64,000 nt of DNA from Sphingomonas sp. Leaf32 (GTDB taxonomy: Bacteria; Pseudomonadota; Alphaproteobacteria; Sphingomonadales; Sphingomonadaceae): assembly GCF_001421765.1 (NCBI RefSeq), contig NZ_LMLA01000001.1, positions 310,001 through 374,000 on the forward strand. The letters are read 5' to 3'. The position numbers and the translations under genes were made by a program. The stretch's first letter is position 1. Each line of letters begins with the position of its first letter. The notes beneath the pieces were generated by a model. That model searched no databases. It was not told the DNA's origin and saw nothing but the letters and a program-made list of their open reading frames with translations. Positions 17,938 through 29,433 of this stretch are shown here, one piece after another.

Positions 17938-19978
17938 TCAGCCGCCCGCGATCAACGCCTGCGCCGCCGCCCGGTCGGCGAAGCCCGCATCGCCCAATGC
18001 CATCCGGGCATTGGCAATGGCAACCGGGCGGTTGCCGGCGGCATCGGCGATCTGCGCCATGTGCCAGCGGATCGTGGCGTCGCCCGGCGCCAGCCGCACC
18101 GCCTTCACCGCCAGCGGCACCGCCGCGCCGATATTGTCGGCGGCGTAGAGCGCCCAGCCAAGCGCATCGGCGGTCATCGGGTTGGACGGCGCGAGGGCAT
18201 AGGCAGCGCCGGCATAGCCCTGCGCCGCCTCCGGCTCGCCCACGGCGGCATAGGCGAAGGCGAGCAACGCCAGCACGGCGGGATCGCGGTCGCCGACGCG
18301 CTCGCGCAGGGACTCCAGCGTCTCGATCGCCGCGTCATGCTCGCCCGCCGCCACCTGCCATGCGCCCAGCAGGCGCAGCGCGGCGACGTTGCCGGGGTTC
18401 TGCGTCAGGAACAGCGACAGGGTGGCGCTCGCCTGATCGCGCTGCCCGGCGCGGTCGCGGGCGTCGACCAGCCGCAGCATCGTCGCTTCGTCGAAGCGGG
18501 TGGCTGCGGCGCGGCCATAGGCGGTGGCGGCATCGCCCATCCGCCCTGCGCCCGCCAGCGCATCGCCCAGCACCAGTTGCGCCACCGGCGACCCCGGATT
18601 GGCATCGGCCAGCGCCTGCGCCGCCGCCAGCGCAGCCGCGGCATCGCCGCCGGCCGACAGCGCGCGGACATAGGGCAGCGCCGCGGCCGGATTGCCCGGT
18701 GCCGCCGACGCTTCGTTCGCCAGCGTCGCGAGATTCTCCCCGGTCGCGAACGCGCCCGATCGCCCGCGCGTCAGAGCTGCCGCCCGGTCGAACAGCGGCG
18801 CGGCATTGGCGCGGTCGCCGATCCGCTCCAGCGCGCGGCCGGCAAGCAGCAGCGTATAGCTGTCGGCATCGCCGCGCGAGGCGACCGGCAGGATCGCGTC
18901 GAACGCCTCGCGCGCCGAATCGCTTTGCAGCAGCGCCAACGCCAACAGCTTGCGCGCGGTGATGTTGGTCGGTTGCCGCGCGACCAGTTCGCGTAAGGGG
19001 ATCGCCGCCTGCGCCGCTTCGCCGGCGGCAAGGCCGATCGAGCCGCTGAGCAGCAGGGCGCCCGGCACCCCGGCCAGCCCCCGCCCCGCCTTGTCCAGCA
19101 CGCTGCGCGCGGTTGCCATATCGCCCGCCCGCGCCGCCAGCACCGATTGCAGGTACAGCCCCTGCGGACTGCCCGGCCGCACCGCCATCGCCCGGCGCAC
19201 CGCCGCCAGCATGTCGCGCGCGCGCCCGGCATCGCCCAGCGTCGCGGCATAGTCGATCAGCGTGTCATGGGCTTGAGGATCGCGCGCCAGTGCCGCTTCG
19301 AACCACGGCAGCGCCGCGACCAAGCCATATTGCGTCCGCATCGTCTGCGCACGCAGCCGGAGCGCGTCGGGCGAGGCCGGGTCGGCCCGCACCGCCGCCG
19401 CGCCAGCATTGATCGCGCCGACCATGTCGCCCGCATCCTGCCGCAGCCGGCCGAGCGCGACCCACGCCATCGCATCGCCCGGTGCCGCCGCGACCCGTGC
19501 CTCCAGCGTCGACAGCGCGGCGCGGACATCGCCGCCCGCCGCTACCGCCTGCGCGCGGATGGTCGTGGCATAGCCGCGATAGCGTGGCGCGGCCCGGTTC
19601 GCCTCCGCCACCGCACCCGCCGGATCGCCCTGCAACAGCCGGGCATGGGCATAAAGCTGGTGCGCGCGGGCGGGATCGAACCCCGCCTTGGTCGCGCGAT
19701 CGAGCGAGGCCTGCGCCGCGGCACCATCGCCCAGCGCCAGTTCGGTGCGCGCCAGCACCGCCAGCGCGAAGCCCGAGGCCGGATCGGCTGCCGTCGCGGC
19801 ACGGGCACGGTCGCGCGCCACCGTCCAGTGCCCGGCCTGGAACTGCGCCAGCGCCTGCGCGACCTTCGTCCGGGCGGCGGCGCCATCGGCACGCGCGGGC
19901 AACACCCCGCCCAGGGAGGCCAGCGCCACGGCGACGACGGCAAGGCCGCCGGCGCCCAACAGCGCGCGGATCGATCGA

Positions 19979-19995
<17 letters not shown>
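17938..19995 (-). CDS. TPR-repeat protein of the XrtA/PEP-CTERM type (PrsT-like)
   Basis: A 685-residue Ala-rich protein made almost entirely of tetratricopeptide repeats behind an N-terminal membrane anchor or signal (LLGAGGLAVVAVALASLGGVLPARA). Repeats recur about every 34 residues, for example WVALGRLRQDAGDMVGAINAG, with the C-terminal TADALGWALYAADN as in PrsT proteins. Its start lies 17 bases inside the end of prsR, so it is translationally coupled. In PEP-CTERM systems such proteins accompany polysaccharide export; this one is shorter than the roughly 900-residue members I recall. Confidence 0.75.
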
Positions 19996-21330
<1,335 letters not shown>

Positions 21331-21334
<4 letters not shown>

Positions 21335-23385
21335 GCCGCCTGCTCCAGCGTGGGGGTCGCCGCCGCCAGCGTGACGCGGAACCGCGTGCCGCGCCCGGGA
21401 TGGCTTTCCACCTCGATCGTTCCGCCCATCGCATGGGCCAGTTGTCGCGCCTCGAACGCGCCGATGCCGAAGCCGGTCGGTTTCGAAGACACGAAGGCAC
21501 GGAACAGGTCGTCGCGGACGAATTGCTGGGTCATGCCCTGCCCGGTATCGATGACGTCGAGCCACACGCGGTCGGCGGCCTGCCCCAGGAGCACGCGCAC
21601 CGGATCGTGGCCACCGGCGTCCAGCGCGTTGAGGACCAGATGGTCGAGCACCTGCTGCAACCGCGCCGGATCGGCGGCGGCGTGCAGGTCGCGCGCTCCC
21701 TCCACCACCACCGCGCCCCGCGCCCGGAAGCGGGCGGCCGACTGGGCGGCGATCGTCGCCAGCGCGACGGCGCGCGGCGCCTCCATGCGGGGGACCTCGC
21801 GTTCCGACAGGCGGGCGAGCAGGTCGTTCATCCGCGTCGCGGATTCGTTCAGCGTCGCGACCATGTCGGCGCGGAATTCGGGATTGTCGGCATGGCGCGG
21901 GGCGTTGCGCGCGACGAGGCTCAGCTGGCTCACGATGTTCTTCACGTCATGCAGGATGAAGGCGAAGCGGCGGTTGAACTCCTCGAACCGGCGCGCTTCG
22001 GACAGGGCGGACTGGGCGCGTTCCTCAGCCAGGTAGCTCGCGACCTGTCGCCCGGCGATGCGCAGCAGGTCGAAATCCTCCCAGTCGAGCGAGCGGGCAA
22101 GGATCGGCCGGGCGAGCAGGATCGCGCCGGTCAGCCGCCCGAGATGCGGCAGCGGCACGACCACCCACGCCTCGGGATGGGCGAGCAGGCCATCGGGCAC
22201 CGCCGCCCGGTCGGGATCGTCGGGGCTGCTGCGGATCGAATCGAGTTCCAGAATCCGGCCGGTCGTCCGCAGGTAAGACGCCAGCCGCGCACTGCCGCCG
22301 TCGTCGTCGGGCAGCGTCTGCGCATCCCAGCACCACGACGCCTGCAGCGCCAGCGTGTCGCCGTCGGCGACCAGCAACAGCCCGGCGGGCGCGTCGATCA
22401 GGTCACCGACCGCCTTCACCAGCCGTTCGTCGAGCGGCGCGCCGCCCTTCGGCTCGCCCAGCGTCTCGGTAAAGCGGGTCCATTCGGCGCGATAGTCGTA
22501 GCGGTGCTGGAACAGGTGCTTGACCAGCTTCACCTTGATCCAGGCCCGCAGCCAGCCGGACGAGGCGGCGGTCAGCACCGCGACGGTCGACCCGAACACG
22601 AAGGCCGTCTGCGCGACCCGGGCATGTTCGCCGCCCAGCGCTTCGATCAGGCTGGTCGCCATGATCGTGATCGCGAAATAGACGACGAGGCCGAGCAGCG
22701 ACAGGGTGTGGAAGGTGGCGGTGCGCGAGAATTGCACCCCGCCGTCACCCGGCCGCGACAGCGCGAGGCCGACGAGCAGCGCCATGCCCGCCACCGCCGC
22801 GCCGCGCGCCGCGATCAGTTCCTCGGGCGCGCCGCCGAAGAGATAGCTGGCGATGGCGCTGTTGACGTCGATCAGCCAGAACGCGCCCATCGTCACCAGC
22901 ACCAGCCGGGTCGCGGCCGAGGTGGTGGCGCGGAACAGGCCGTGCAGCAGCAGCAGCGCGCCCAGCGCCGCCAACATGCCGAGGACCGTCGCGACATTGC
23001 CGATCACGGCGGCGACGGCGGGATTATCGGCGGTGGTGGCCAGCGATTCGAGCAGCACCTGCGCCACGTCGACCACCGCGATCGCACCGTACGCCATCGT
23101 CCGGCCGAGCGCCTCCGGTCCCGCCTGATCGGTACGCTGCTGGATCGCGAACAGCAGCACCAGCCAGCCGAGCGTGCGCAGCCCCGCCAGCAGGTGCGTC
23201 GCCGGATGGTCGTTGGCGACCCCCGCCACCGCCAGCGCCCACAAGGCGGTCAGCGCCAGCGCGACCGACAGCCAGCGACGCGGCAGCGCGCCATCGGCCG
23301 GACCGTGCCGCGCGCTCCAGAACGCCAGCGCGCCGAACAGCAGCGCGGCGATGGCATGACCCCAGACGACGACCCCGGTCAGCAT
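21331..23385 (-). CDS. prsK: membrane histidine kinase PrsK (XrtA/PEP-CTERM type)
   Basis: A 684-residue sensor. The first 290 residues hold about eight hydrophobic segments, ending in the conserved KHLFQHRYDYRAEWTRF. A GAF-like domain covers about residues 300-460. The transmitter has FAFILHDVKNIVSQLSLVARNA (HDVKN acceptor box), LVLNALDAG, and GFGIGAFEARQLAHAMGG. This architecture is that of PrsK, the partner of PrsR. It starts four bases after the sugar-transferase stop and overlaps prsR, inside a four-gene operon. Confidence 0.9.
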
Positions 23386-23389
23386 CGCA

Positions 23390-24778
23390 TCAGCGCGCCC
23401 CGCCCGACCAGATCACGACCCGGATCGTCTGCAACAGGATCAACAGGTCGAGGAAGGGCGAATAGTTCTTGGCGTAATACAGGTCGTATTCGAGCTTTTG
23501 CCGCGCATCGTCGATCGACGCGCCATAGGGATAGTTGATCTGCGCCCAGCCGGTGATGCCCGGCTTCACCATGTGCCGTTCGGCGTAATAGGGCAGCTGC
23601 TCTTCCAGCTCCGCCACGAACTGGGGCCGTTCGGGGCGCGGGCCGACGAAGCTCATCTCGCCGATCAGCACGCTCCAGCATTGCGGCAGTTCGTCGATCC
23701 GCGTCTTGCGCAGCACGCGGCCGACGCGGGTGATGCGCGGATCGTTCTTCTCCGCCCAGATCGCCGAGCCGGCGGCCTCCGCATCGGTGCGCATCGAGCG
23801 GAGCTTGGGGATGTCGAAGCCGGTGCTGTACAGCCCCACGCGCCGCTGGCGGTAGAAGGCCGGCCCGCGACTGTCGAGCTTCACCGCGATCACCGCGAGC
23901 AGGATCACCGGCAGCGTCAGCAGCAGCAGCAGCAGGCTGGCGGTGATGTCGAACATCCGCTTGAAGATGCTGGAGAACATCCGCCCCGACGAAAAGCCGT
24001 CGGAAAAGATCAGCCACGACGGATTGACGCTGTCGAGGTCGACGCGGCCCGTCTCGCGTTCGAGGAAGGTCGAGATTTCGTTGACGTGCACGCCGGTCGT
24101 CCGGATGCGCAGCAGGTCCTTCAGCGGCAGCGCGTTGCGCCGCTCCTCCAGCGCCAGCACCACTTCGGACGCGCCCAGCAGCACGACATGGTCGGCAAGG
24201 TTGTAGATCGCGTCGCGGGCGATCGCTTCGGGAATGACCCGGTTCGCCTCGCTCATCGCGATATAGCCGACAACGACGAAGCCGGCGCCCGGCCGCTGGC
24301 CCAGTTCCTTCAGCCGCTGCGCGCGGGGACCGGCGCCCAGCACGATCACCCGCCGCTTGAACGCCTGCCCGCCCAGCAGCGTGCCGGTGACGATGCGCAG
24401 CAGCAGCAGCAGCACGGTTGCGAAGCCCATCGCGTAGAGTAGGTTCGACCGCCAGAAGGTGATCGCCGGCGTCAGGAAGAAGATGACGGCGAGGAAGATG
24501 ACGCCGAGCGAAATGGCGACGATCAGCCGCGCGGCGGCGAAGCGGACCGATTGCAGCGCGTCGGTGCCGTACACCCCGACCGCGACCATCGCGACCTCCA
24601 GGCTCAGCGCGAAGCTGAAGAGTTGCGGGATGCGGGTATGGATCGGCTCGATCGCCATGCCGATCTGCATCGCCCGCGTGATCCAGCCAAGTTCGGCCGC
24701 GATCAGCAGCGCGCCGATGTCGAGCAGGCCGAGCAGCAGCACGGCGTGAGGAATATAATGCTTGAACAGCCGAATCAT
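23390..24778 (-). CDS. TIGR03013-type PEP-CTERM/exopolysaccharide sugar-phosphate transferase
   Basis: A 462-residue integral membrane enzyme that should start exopolysaccharide synthesis by moving a sugar phosphate to undecaprenyl phosphate. Four or five N-terminal membrane segments precede a cytosolic nucleotide-binding-like domain (about 125-250). After one more membrane segment comes the catalytic bacterial sugar transferase domain: LDSRGPAFYRQRRVGL, KLRSMRTDAE, TRVGRVLRKTRIDELPQ, MSFVGPRPERPQFV, KPGITGWAQINYPYGAS. The start at ATG 24778 (MIRLFKHYIPHAV) is preferred over 24820. It is the first gene of the operon with prsK, prsR and prsT. Confidence 0.9.
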   Translation of the reverse strand: MIRLFKHYIPHAVLLLGLLDIGALLIAAELGWITRAMQIGMAIEPIHTRIPQLFSFALSLEVAMVAVGVYGTDALQSVRFAAARLIVAISLGVIFLAVIFFLTPAITFWRSNLLYAMGFATVLLLLLRIVTGTLLGGQAFKRRVIVLGAGPRAQRLKELGQRPGAGFVVVGYIAMSEANRVIPEAIARDAIYNLADHVVLLGASEVVLALEERRNALPLKDLLRIRTTGVHVNEISTFLERETGRVDLDSVNPSWLIFSDGFSSGRMFSSIFKRMFDITASLLLLLLTLPVILLAVIAVKLDSRGPAFYRQRRVGLYSTGFDIPKLRSMRTDAEAAGSAIWAEKNDPRITRVGRVLRKTRIDELPQCWSVLIGEMSFVGPRPERPQFVAELEEQLPYYAERHMVKPGITGWAQINYPYGASIDDARQKLEYDLYYAKNYSPFLDLLILLQTIRVVIWSGGAR

Positions 24779-25038
24779 CGCGGCGATCCCGATACAGGTG
24801 TAAGGCAATCCGACACCCACCCCCTATGCCGCCAAAGCGCAAAGAAATACTGAACGCGCCGCTCACGATGTTCGGCATTGTTGTCGGACCGCAACAGTCA
24901 TCGCCGGTCGCAGTCCCTGTTCAGCCGGCGATCAGGATGCCGGCAGCATTATCCCTGTTCGAACGGAGCGGGCCGAGAATCCCCCTTCCTTTCGCCATCC
25001 AGCCATCTAGGCTGGCATCAGTTCATGGAGTGGGTGTG
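24779..25038. other. divergent promoter region of the PrsK/PrsR operon and the S41 protease
   Basis: About 260 bases without a gene. I looked for a -24/-12 sigma-54 promoter on both strands and found no convincing one, so the operon is probably started by sigma-70. No large palindrome of families A-D is present here. Confidence 0.5.
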
Positions 25039-26499
25039 ATGCGGGTACGGATCGGGGCGGCGTTGGGCGTGTTGGCGATGGTATCCGCCTGCGGCGGCGG
25101 TGGTGGCGGCAGCGTGACCGGCGGCACGCCGACCCCGACGCCGGTGCCCACCGCGACGCCGACCCCGACCCCGACCACCACCGCCGGCTGTTCGCTGCGC
25201 GAGCGGCAGGACTGGGCATTGGCACAGTTGCGCGAATGGTATCTGTTCCCCGAAACGCTGCCGGGCAGTCCCAACCCGGCGGCGTTTTCGAACGTCGACG
25301 ATTATATCGATTCGCTGACCGCCACCGCGCGGGCGCAGCGCAAGGACCGGTATTTCACCTATCTGACGTCGATCAAGGAAGAGAACGCCTATTACGACTC
25401 GGGTGCGACCGCTGGCTTCGGCACCCGCTTCGCGCTGGACCAGACCGGGCGGCGGCTATTCGTGATCGAATCGTTCGAAGGGGCGTCGGCGCTGGCGGCG
25501 GGGATCGATCGCGGGACCGAAATCCTGCAGATCGGGACCTCGACCGGCAACCTGCGCACGGTTTCCTCGATCATCGATGCCGAAGGGACCAACGGCCTGA
25601 ACGTCGCGCTCGGCCCCGACACGCCGGGGACGGCGCGGGCGTTCCAGTTCCGCACGATCGACGGCACGACCAGGACCGCGACGGTGACCAAGACCGACTT
25701 CTCGCTGCTGCCCGTCTCCACCCGCTATGGCGCCAAGGTGCTGACCGACGGGGCGAAGAAGGTCGGCTATCTCAACCTGCGCACCTTCATCTCCACCGCC
25801 GAGACGCCGCTCAAGGAGGCATTCGCCAGTTTCCGGGCGCAGGGGATCAGCGAGTTCATCATCGATTTCCGCTACAATGGCGGCGGGGCCATCAATATCG
25901 CCGACCTGATGGGCGACCTGCTGGGCGGCGGCAAGTCGACCAGCCAAGTGTACAGCTACACCAGCTTCCGCCCCGAAAAATCGTCGAGGAACACGGTCAA
26001 GTATTTCGCCCCGACCGCGCAGTCGGTGACGCCGACCAAGATCGCCTTCATCGGAACCGGGCGGACCGCATCGGCCAGCGAACTGGTCATCAACGCCTTC
26101 GTGCCCTATCTCGGCAACAACATGGCGCTGATCGGCACCAACACCTATGGCAAGCCGGTCGGGCAGGTCGGGCTGGACAAACCGGAGTGCGACGACCGGC
26201 TGCGCGTGGTGGCACTGGCGGTGCAGAACTCGGCGCGCTCGGCGGCCTATTATGACGGGCTGGCGGCGACGGTGCCCAACACGTGCCAGGCGAGCGACGA
26301 CATCAGCTATCCGCTGGGCGACAATCGCGAACAGTCGGTCGCCCGCGCGCTCGACTTCCTGGCCGGGCGGACCTGCACCCGCATCTCCGCCTCGACCGGC
26401 AGCAGCGCGCAGAACGCGACGGCCCGTTTCGACGAACGCACGCTGCTGCAGCCCGCCCGGCCGAACACCGCGCAGCGCGAGGTGCCGGGGCTGTTCTGA
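25039..26499 (+). CDS. S41 family peptidase lipoprotein
   Basis: A 486-residue C-terminal-processing-like protease anchored as a lipoprotein. The signal ends in the lipobox VSAC at about residue 18, followed by a Gly run and a Thr/Pro linker (TPTPTPVPTATPTPTPT). A PDZ-like region is at about 165-260. The S41 core has VGYLNLRTFISTAE, EFIIDFRYNGGG, and TGRTASASELVINAF with the likely Ser nucleophile, then NTYGKPVGQ with a Lys candidate. GGAG at 25027-25030 supports the start. Probably periplasmic; substrate unknown. Confidence 0.88.
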   Translation: MRVRIGAALGVLAMVSACGGGGGGSVTGGTPTPTPVPTATPTPTPTTTAGCSLRERQDWALAQLREWYLFPETLPGSPNPAAFSNVDDYIDSLTATARAQRKDRYFTYLTSIKEENAYYDSGATAGFGTRFALDQTGRRLFVIESFEGASALAAGIDRGTEILQIGTSTGNLRTVSSIIDAEGTNGLNVALGPDTPGTARAFQFRTIDGTTRTATVTKTDFSLLPVSTRYGAKVLTDGAKKVGYLNLRTFISTAETPLKEAFASFRAQGISEFIIDFRYNGGGAINIADLMGDLLGGGKSTSQVYSYTSFRPEKSSRNTVKYFAPTAQSVTPTKIAFIGTGRTASASELVINAFVPYLGNNMALIGTNTYGKPVGQVGLDKPECDDRLRVVALAVQNSARSAAYYDGLAATVPNTCQASDDISYPLGDNREQSVARALDFLAGRTCTRISASTGSSAQNATARFDERTLLQPARPNTAQREVPGLF

Positions 26500-26570
26500 C
26501 CAAGGACTACTCAGGACGAACGGGAGCGCCTAAGGCCGTCCGGACAGCGTAGCGGGGAAACGGACCGGCC

Positions 26571-26876
26571 ATGAGCGACGACGACTATGTGTATGACGAG
26601 GCGAGCGGCGAGTGGGTGCCGGCCTCGCAGGTCGCGGCCGGCCCGGCTGCGGACGACGCGGTGGTCGTGCGCGATGCGGTCGGCAACGTGCTGGCCGATG
26701 GCGATCAGGTGACGCTCATCAAGGACCTGACCGTCAAGGGCGCGGGACAGACGCTGAAGCGCGGCACGCTCATCAAGTCGATCCGCCTGACCGGCGACGA
26801 CCAGGAGATCGACTGCAAGTTCGACGGGATCAAGGGCCTGGTCCTGCGCGCCGAGTTCGTGCGCAAGCGGACATGA
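26571..26876 (+). CDS. PhnA/YjdM-like protein lacking the zinc ribbon
   Basis: A 101-residue protein. Residues 35-101 match the PhnA/YjdM domain well: [27 protein letters not shown], then [14 protein letters not shown] and the ending EFVRKRT. The N-terminal zinc ribbon (two Cys pairs) of Escherichia coli YjdM is missing and replaced by an acidic stretch ([15 protein letters not shown]); there are no Cys pairs there. Despite the old name, a phosphonate role is not established. Its stop overlaps the ung start (ATGA), so both are coupled. Confidence 0.85.
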   Translation: MSDDDYVYDEASGEWVPASQVAAGPAADDAVVVRDAVGNVLADGDQVTLIKDLTVKGAGQTLKRGTLIKSIRLTGDDQEIDCKFDGIKGLVLRAEFVRKRT

Positions 26877-27604
26877 TCCCCGCGGCGATCGACCCGAGCT
26901 GGGCACCGGCGCTCGGCCCCGTATTCGACGGACCGGTGATGGCCGGCCTGCGCGACTATCTGAAGGCCGAGAAGGCGGCGGGCAAGCGCATCCTGCCGCA
27001 CAGCGCCGACTGGTTCACCGCGCTCAAGCTGACCCCGCTGGACCAGGTGCGGGTCGTGATCCTGGGGCAGGACCCCTATCATGGCCCGGGACAGGCGCAT
27101 GGCCTGTCCTTCTCCGTCCGGCCGGGCGTGGCCGTGCCGCCGTCGCTGCGCAACATCTACAAGGAGCTGCACGACGATCTGGGCATCGTGCCGCCGGCCC
27201 ACGGCTTTCTGGAGCATTGGGCGCGGCAGGGGGTGCTGCTGCTGAACGCGGTGCTGACCGTCGAGCAGGGCCGCGCCGCCGCCCATGCCGGCCAGGGCTG
27301 GGAAGCACTGACCGATGCGGTCGTCCATGCCGTAGCCGAACAGGGACCGCCCAGCGTCTTCCTGCTATGGGGTACCCATGCCCAGAAGAAGGCCGGCTTC
27401 GTTCGCGACGTCCATGCCGGCGGCCGGCATCTGGTGCTGAAGGCCCGCCACCCCTCCCCCCTGTCGGCGCATAGCGGGTGGTTCGGCAGCCGCCCGTTCA
27501 GCCAGGCGAACGCGTTCCTCGAGCGCCAAGGCCGGGGCGCGATCGACTGGGCGATCCCCCCGCTCGATACGCAGACGGAACCATCCGCCCCTTCGATCGA
27601 TTGA
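26873..27604 (+). CDS. ung: uracil-DNA glycosylase (family 1)
   Basis: A 243-residue base-excision repair enzyme removing uracil from DNA. The water-activating loop [18 protein letters not shown] is complete, and [11 protein letters not shown] and [14 protein letters not shown] (uracil-binding Asn) follow. The minor-groove loop [21 protein letters not shown] completes the active site. The ATG at 26873 overlaps the upstream stop. The last 20 residues (a Pro/Thr-rich tail) are not conserved. Confidence 0.96.
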   Translation: MIPAAIDPSWAPALGPVFDGPVMAGLRDYLKAEKAAGKRILPHSADWFTALKLTPLDQVRVVILGQDPYHGPGQAHGLSFSVRPGVAVPPSLRNIYKELHDDLGIVPPAHGFLEHWARQGVLLLNAVLTVEQGRAAAHAGQGWEALTDAVVHAVAEQGPPSVFLLWGTHAQKKAGFVRDVHAGGRHLVLKARHPSPLSAHSGWFGSRPFSQANAFLERQGRGAIDWAIPPLDTQTEPSAPSID

Positions 27605-27648
27605 ACCCGCTTGTCCGCCACAAGGGCGGGATAAAAGAGGGAATTGCC

Positions 27649-27927
27649 ATGAAGACGATGATGACGGCGACCGGCCTGGCCGCGCTGATGCTGCTGGGCG
27701 CGTGCGGTGGCAATGCCGACGACAAGGCCGCCGACAATATCGAGGCGATGACCGAGAACAAGGCGGACGCGCTGGAAGACCAGGCCGACCTGACCAGCAA
27801 CGAGCAGGTGTCGGATTCGCTCGAGGCACAGGCCGAGAACGTCCGCGACATGGGCGAGGACGCTGCCGACAAGGCCGACGACAACGACAATGCGCAGGTC
27901 GAACAGGCCGTGAAGAACGCGCTGTAA
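27649..27927 (+). CDS. small lipoprotein with acidic helical repeats
   Basis: A 92-residue predicted lipoprotein: signal ending in lipobox LLGAC at about residue 19, then an Asp/Glu/Ala-rich region with loose repeats (DNIEAMTENKADALEDQAD, then LEAQAENVRDMGEDAADKADD), probably helical or coiled-coil. AAGAGGG is eight bases before the ATG. No Cys besides the lipobox. I do not recognise the family. It may be co-transcribed with ung, 44 bases upstream, and is followed by a terminator. Confidence 0.75.
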   Translation: MKTMMTATGLAALMLLGACGGNADDKAADNIEAMTENKADALEDQADLTSNEQVSDSLEAQAENVRDMGEDAADKADDNDNAQVEQAVKNAL

Positions 27928-27954
27928 GGCGCGCCCTGCGGCATACCGGACGCG

Positions 27955-27991
27955 AAGGGGCGCTGCGTGAGACCCACGCGGCGCCCTTTTT
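27955..27991 (+). terminator. intrinsic terminator after the small lipoprotein
   Basis: AAGGGGCGCTGCGTG and CCACGCGGCGCCCTT form a long stem with a single bulge around AGAC and run into TTTTT. Confidence 0.75.
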
Positions 27992-28042
27992 CGTGCCGGC
28001 CTGACGGGACGCCCACCCTGTCCCGCCAGGCCGTAGCAGCGT

Positions 28043-29269
28043 TCAGCCCGTGACCGGCGCGTCCGGCGCGGGCGGGGCGGGCGGGAGATCGGGCATGTCC
28101 GGCAGGTCGTACCGGTCCATGTCCATGCCCGCGCAGCCATAGGTCGCGCGGTTCTGCCACCTGGCGGGCGTCAGTGCGGCGGCGAGCGCCGGCTGCCGTG
28201 ATGCCAGCGTCTTTGCGGCATCGCCGCCTTGCCCCGCAAAAAGCAGGCCGTCGAACCGCTTCCCATCGGCATGGCGCGCATTCATGTACGGCACGAAATC
28301 GCCCAGATAGGCGATCTGTCCCGGTTCGACATGGATCATCGGTGCGCCGAAGCAATTGGTGCTGGTGACCGGCAGGTTTGCGACCGACGTCGCGTTCAGC
28401 ACATAATCGCCGGGCGTGACCCGCAGCACCTGCACCTCATAGGGCGACTTCTTGTCGCCGCTGTTGATGGTCAGGTCGTAGATGGTCTTGTCACCCTTCG
28501 CCTTCCAGTCGCGCGGCCGATACAGGGCATCGCGCTTCTCCACGTCATAGCGCAGCAACTGCGCCTGCGCCGAGCGTCCCGCGCTGGCGGCATCCAGCCG
28601 GCGGAAGGCGACGACGACCGCCGCTTCGCCGGGGGCCAGCACGAACGGCGCGGCGGCATCGACCTTCTTGCCGAGGAACACCGTCCCCGGCAGCGTCAGC
28701 GGCGCATCGATCCGCCACGACGGATCGACCGGCCTGGTAAAGCCGGTACGCTCGGTCACCTTGCCCGCGACCTCCGCCGCGCCGATCTGCCGATCGAGAT
28801 AGGCGATCCGCTCGGCCTCCGGCATGGCCAGCACCTGCGCCGCCGCCGCCGCATCCGGTTCGACCAGACGCCAGCCGCCGATCAGCAGGCAGCTCTGCCG
28901 GTTCGCCCGCCGCCGCTGGCCCTGGGCGATCGCCCCGGCGATCAGCCCGCCGAGCAGCCCCCCGGCCCCGGCCGCGACCGGCGAGATCACCGCCGGATTA
29001 TATACCACCGGGATCGTGCCCGAAGGCGTGCGCGATCCGCGCGCGATCAGCCGGCATTGCTGCCATGCCGCGTCATAGTCGGCACGTGTCGCGCCCACGC
29101 GGTTGTAGAAGCGCGACGGCGTAAGGTCGCGCGCGGCATCCTCCGCGATCTCTTTCGGATCGTCCGCGGGTTCGGCGGCCCCGGCCGGCGATAGCTGCGC
29201 CGCCTCCGCCAGTACCTGCCCAGGCAGCATTGCCGCCATTCCTGCGATCAGGATCGAACGTCTCATCAT
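28043..29269 (-). CDS. secreted hypothetical protein
   Basis: A 408-residue protein with a cleavable signal peptide (RRSILIAGMAAMLPGQVLAEA). A Gly/Ala-rich hydrophobic segment (AAGAGGLLGGLIAGAIAQGQRRR) at about 95-120 resembles a glycine-zipper. The second half is beta-rich, with TLPGTVFLGKKVDAAAPFVL and YVLNATSVANLP. The C-terminus is Pro/Asp-rich. ATG ATG at 29269/29266 follows AGAGGGGG. I do not recognise the family; an envelope location is inferred. Transcribed alone, convergent with the small lipoprotein. Confidence 0.7.
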   Translation of the reverse strand: MMRRSILIAGMAAMLPGQVLAEAAQLSPAGAAEPADDPKEIAEDAARDLTPSRFYNRVGATRADYDAAWQQCRLIARGSRTPSGTIPVVYNPAVISPVAAGAGGLLGGLIAGAIAQGQRRRANRQSCLLIGGWRLVEPDAAAAAQVLAMPEAERIAYLDRQIGAAEVAGKVTERTGFTRPVDPSWRIDAPLTLPGTVFLGKKVDAAAPFVLAPGEAAVVVAFRRLDAASAGRSAQAQLLRYDVEKRDALYRPRDWKAKGDKTIYDLTINSGDKKSPYEVQVLRVTPGDYVLNATSVANLPVTSTNCFGAPMIHVEPGQIAYLGDFVPYMNARHADGKRFDGLLFAGQGGDAAKTLASRQPALAAALTPARWQNRATYGCAGMDMDRYDLPDMPDLPPAPPAPDAPVTG

Positions 29270-29433
29270 GGCCCCCTCTGCCGGATCGCCCCCGCGATCG
29301 GTCCAGGGGACTTTACCATCGTATCCGATTCCGGAAAGTCGCCAGCGACGGTTACGCCCGGTTCGGATCATGTTCCGACCGGTCGCCACCGGTCATGGTC
29401 CGGCCCCCGTCCCGCGCCGAAAGTTCACGAAGT

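Noticed and set aside
24779..25038. Sigma-54 promoter for the PrsK/PrsR operon
   Set aside because: TGGC at about 25012 lacks a GC element ten bases further; nothing on the minus strand fits.
25120..25185. Tandem repeat in the S41 protease gene
   Set aside because: It encodes a Thr/Pro linker after the lipobox, a common feature of secreted lipoproteins, not a separate element.
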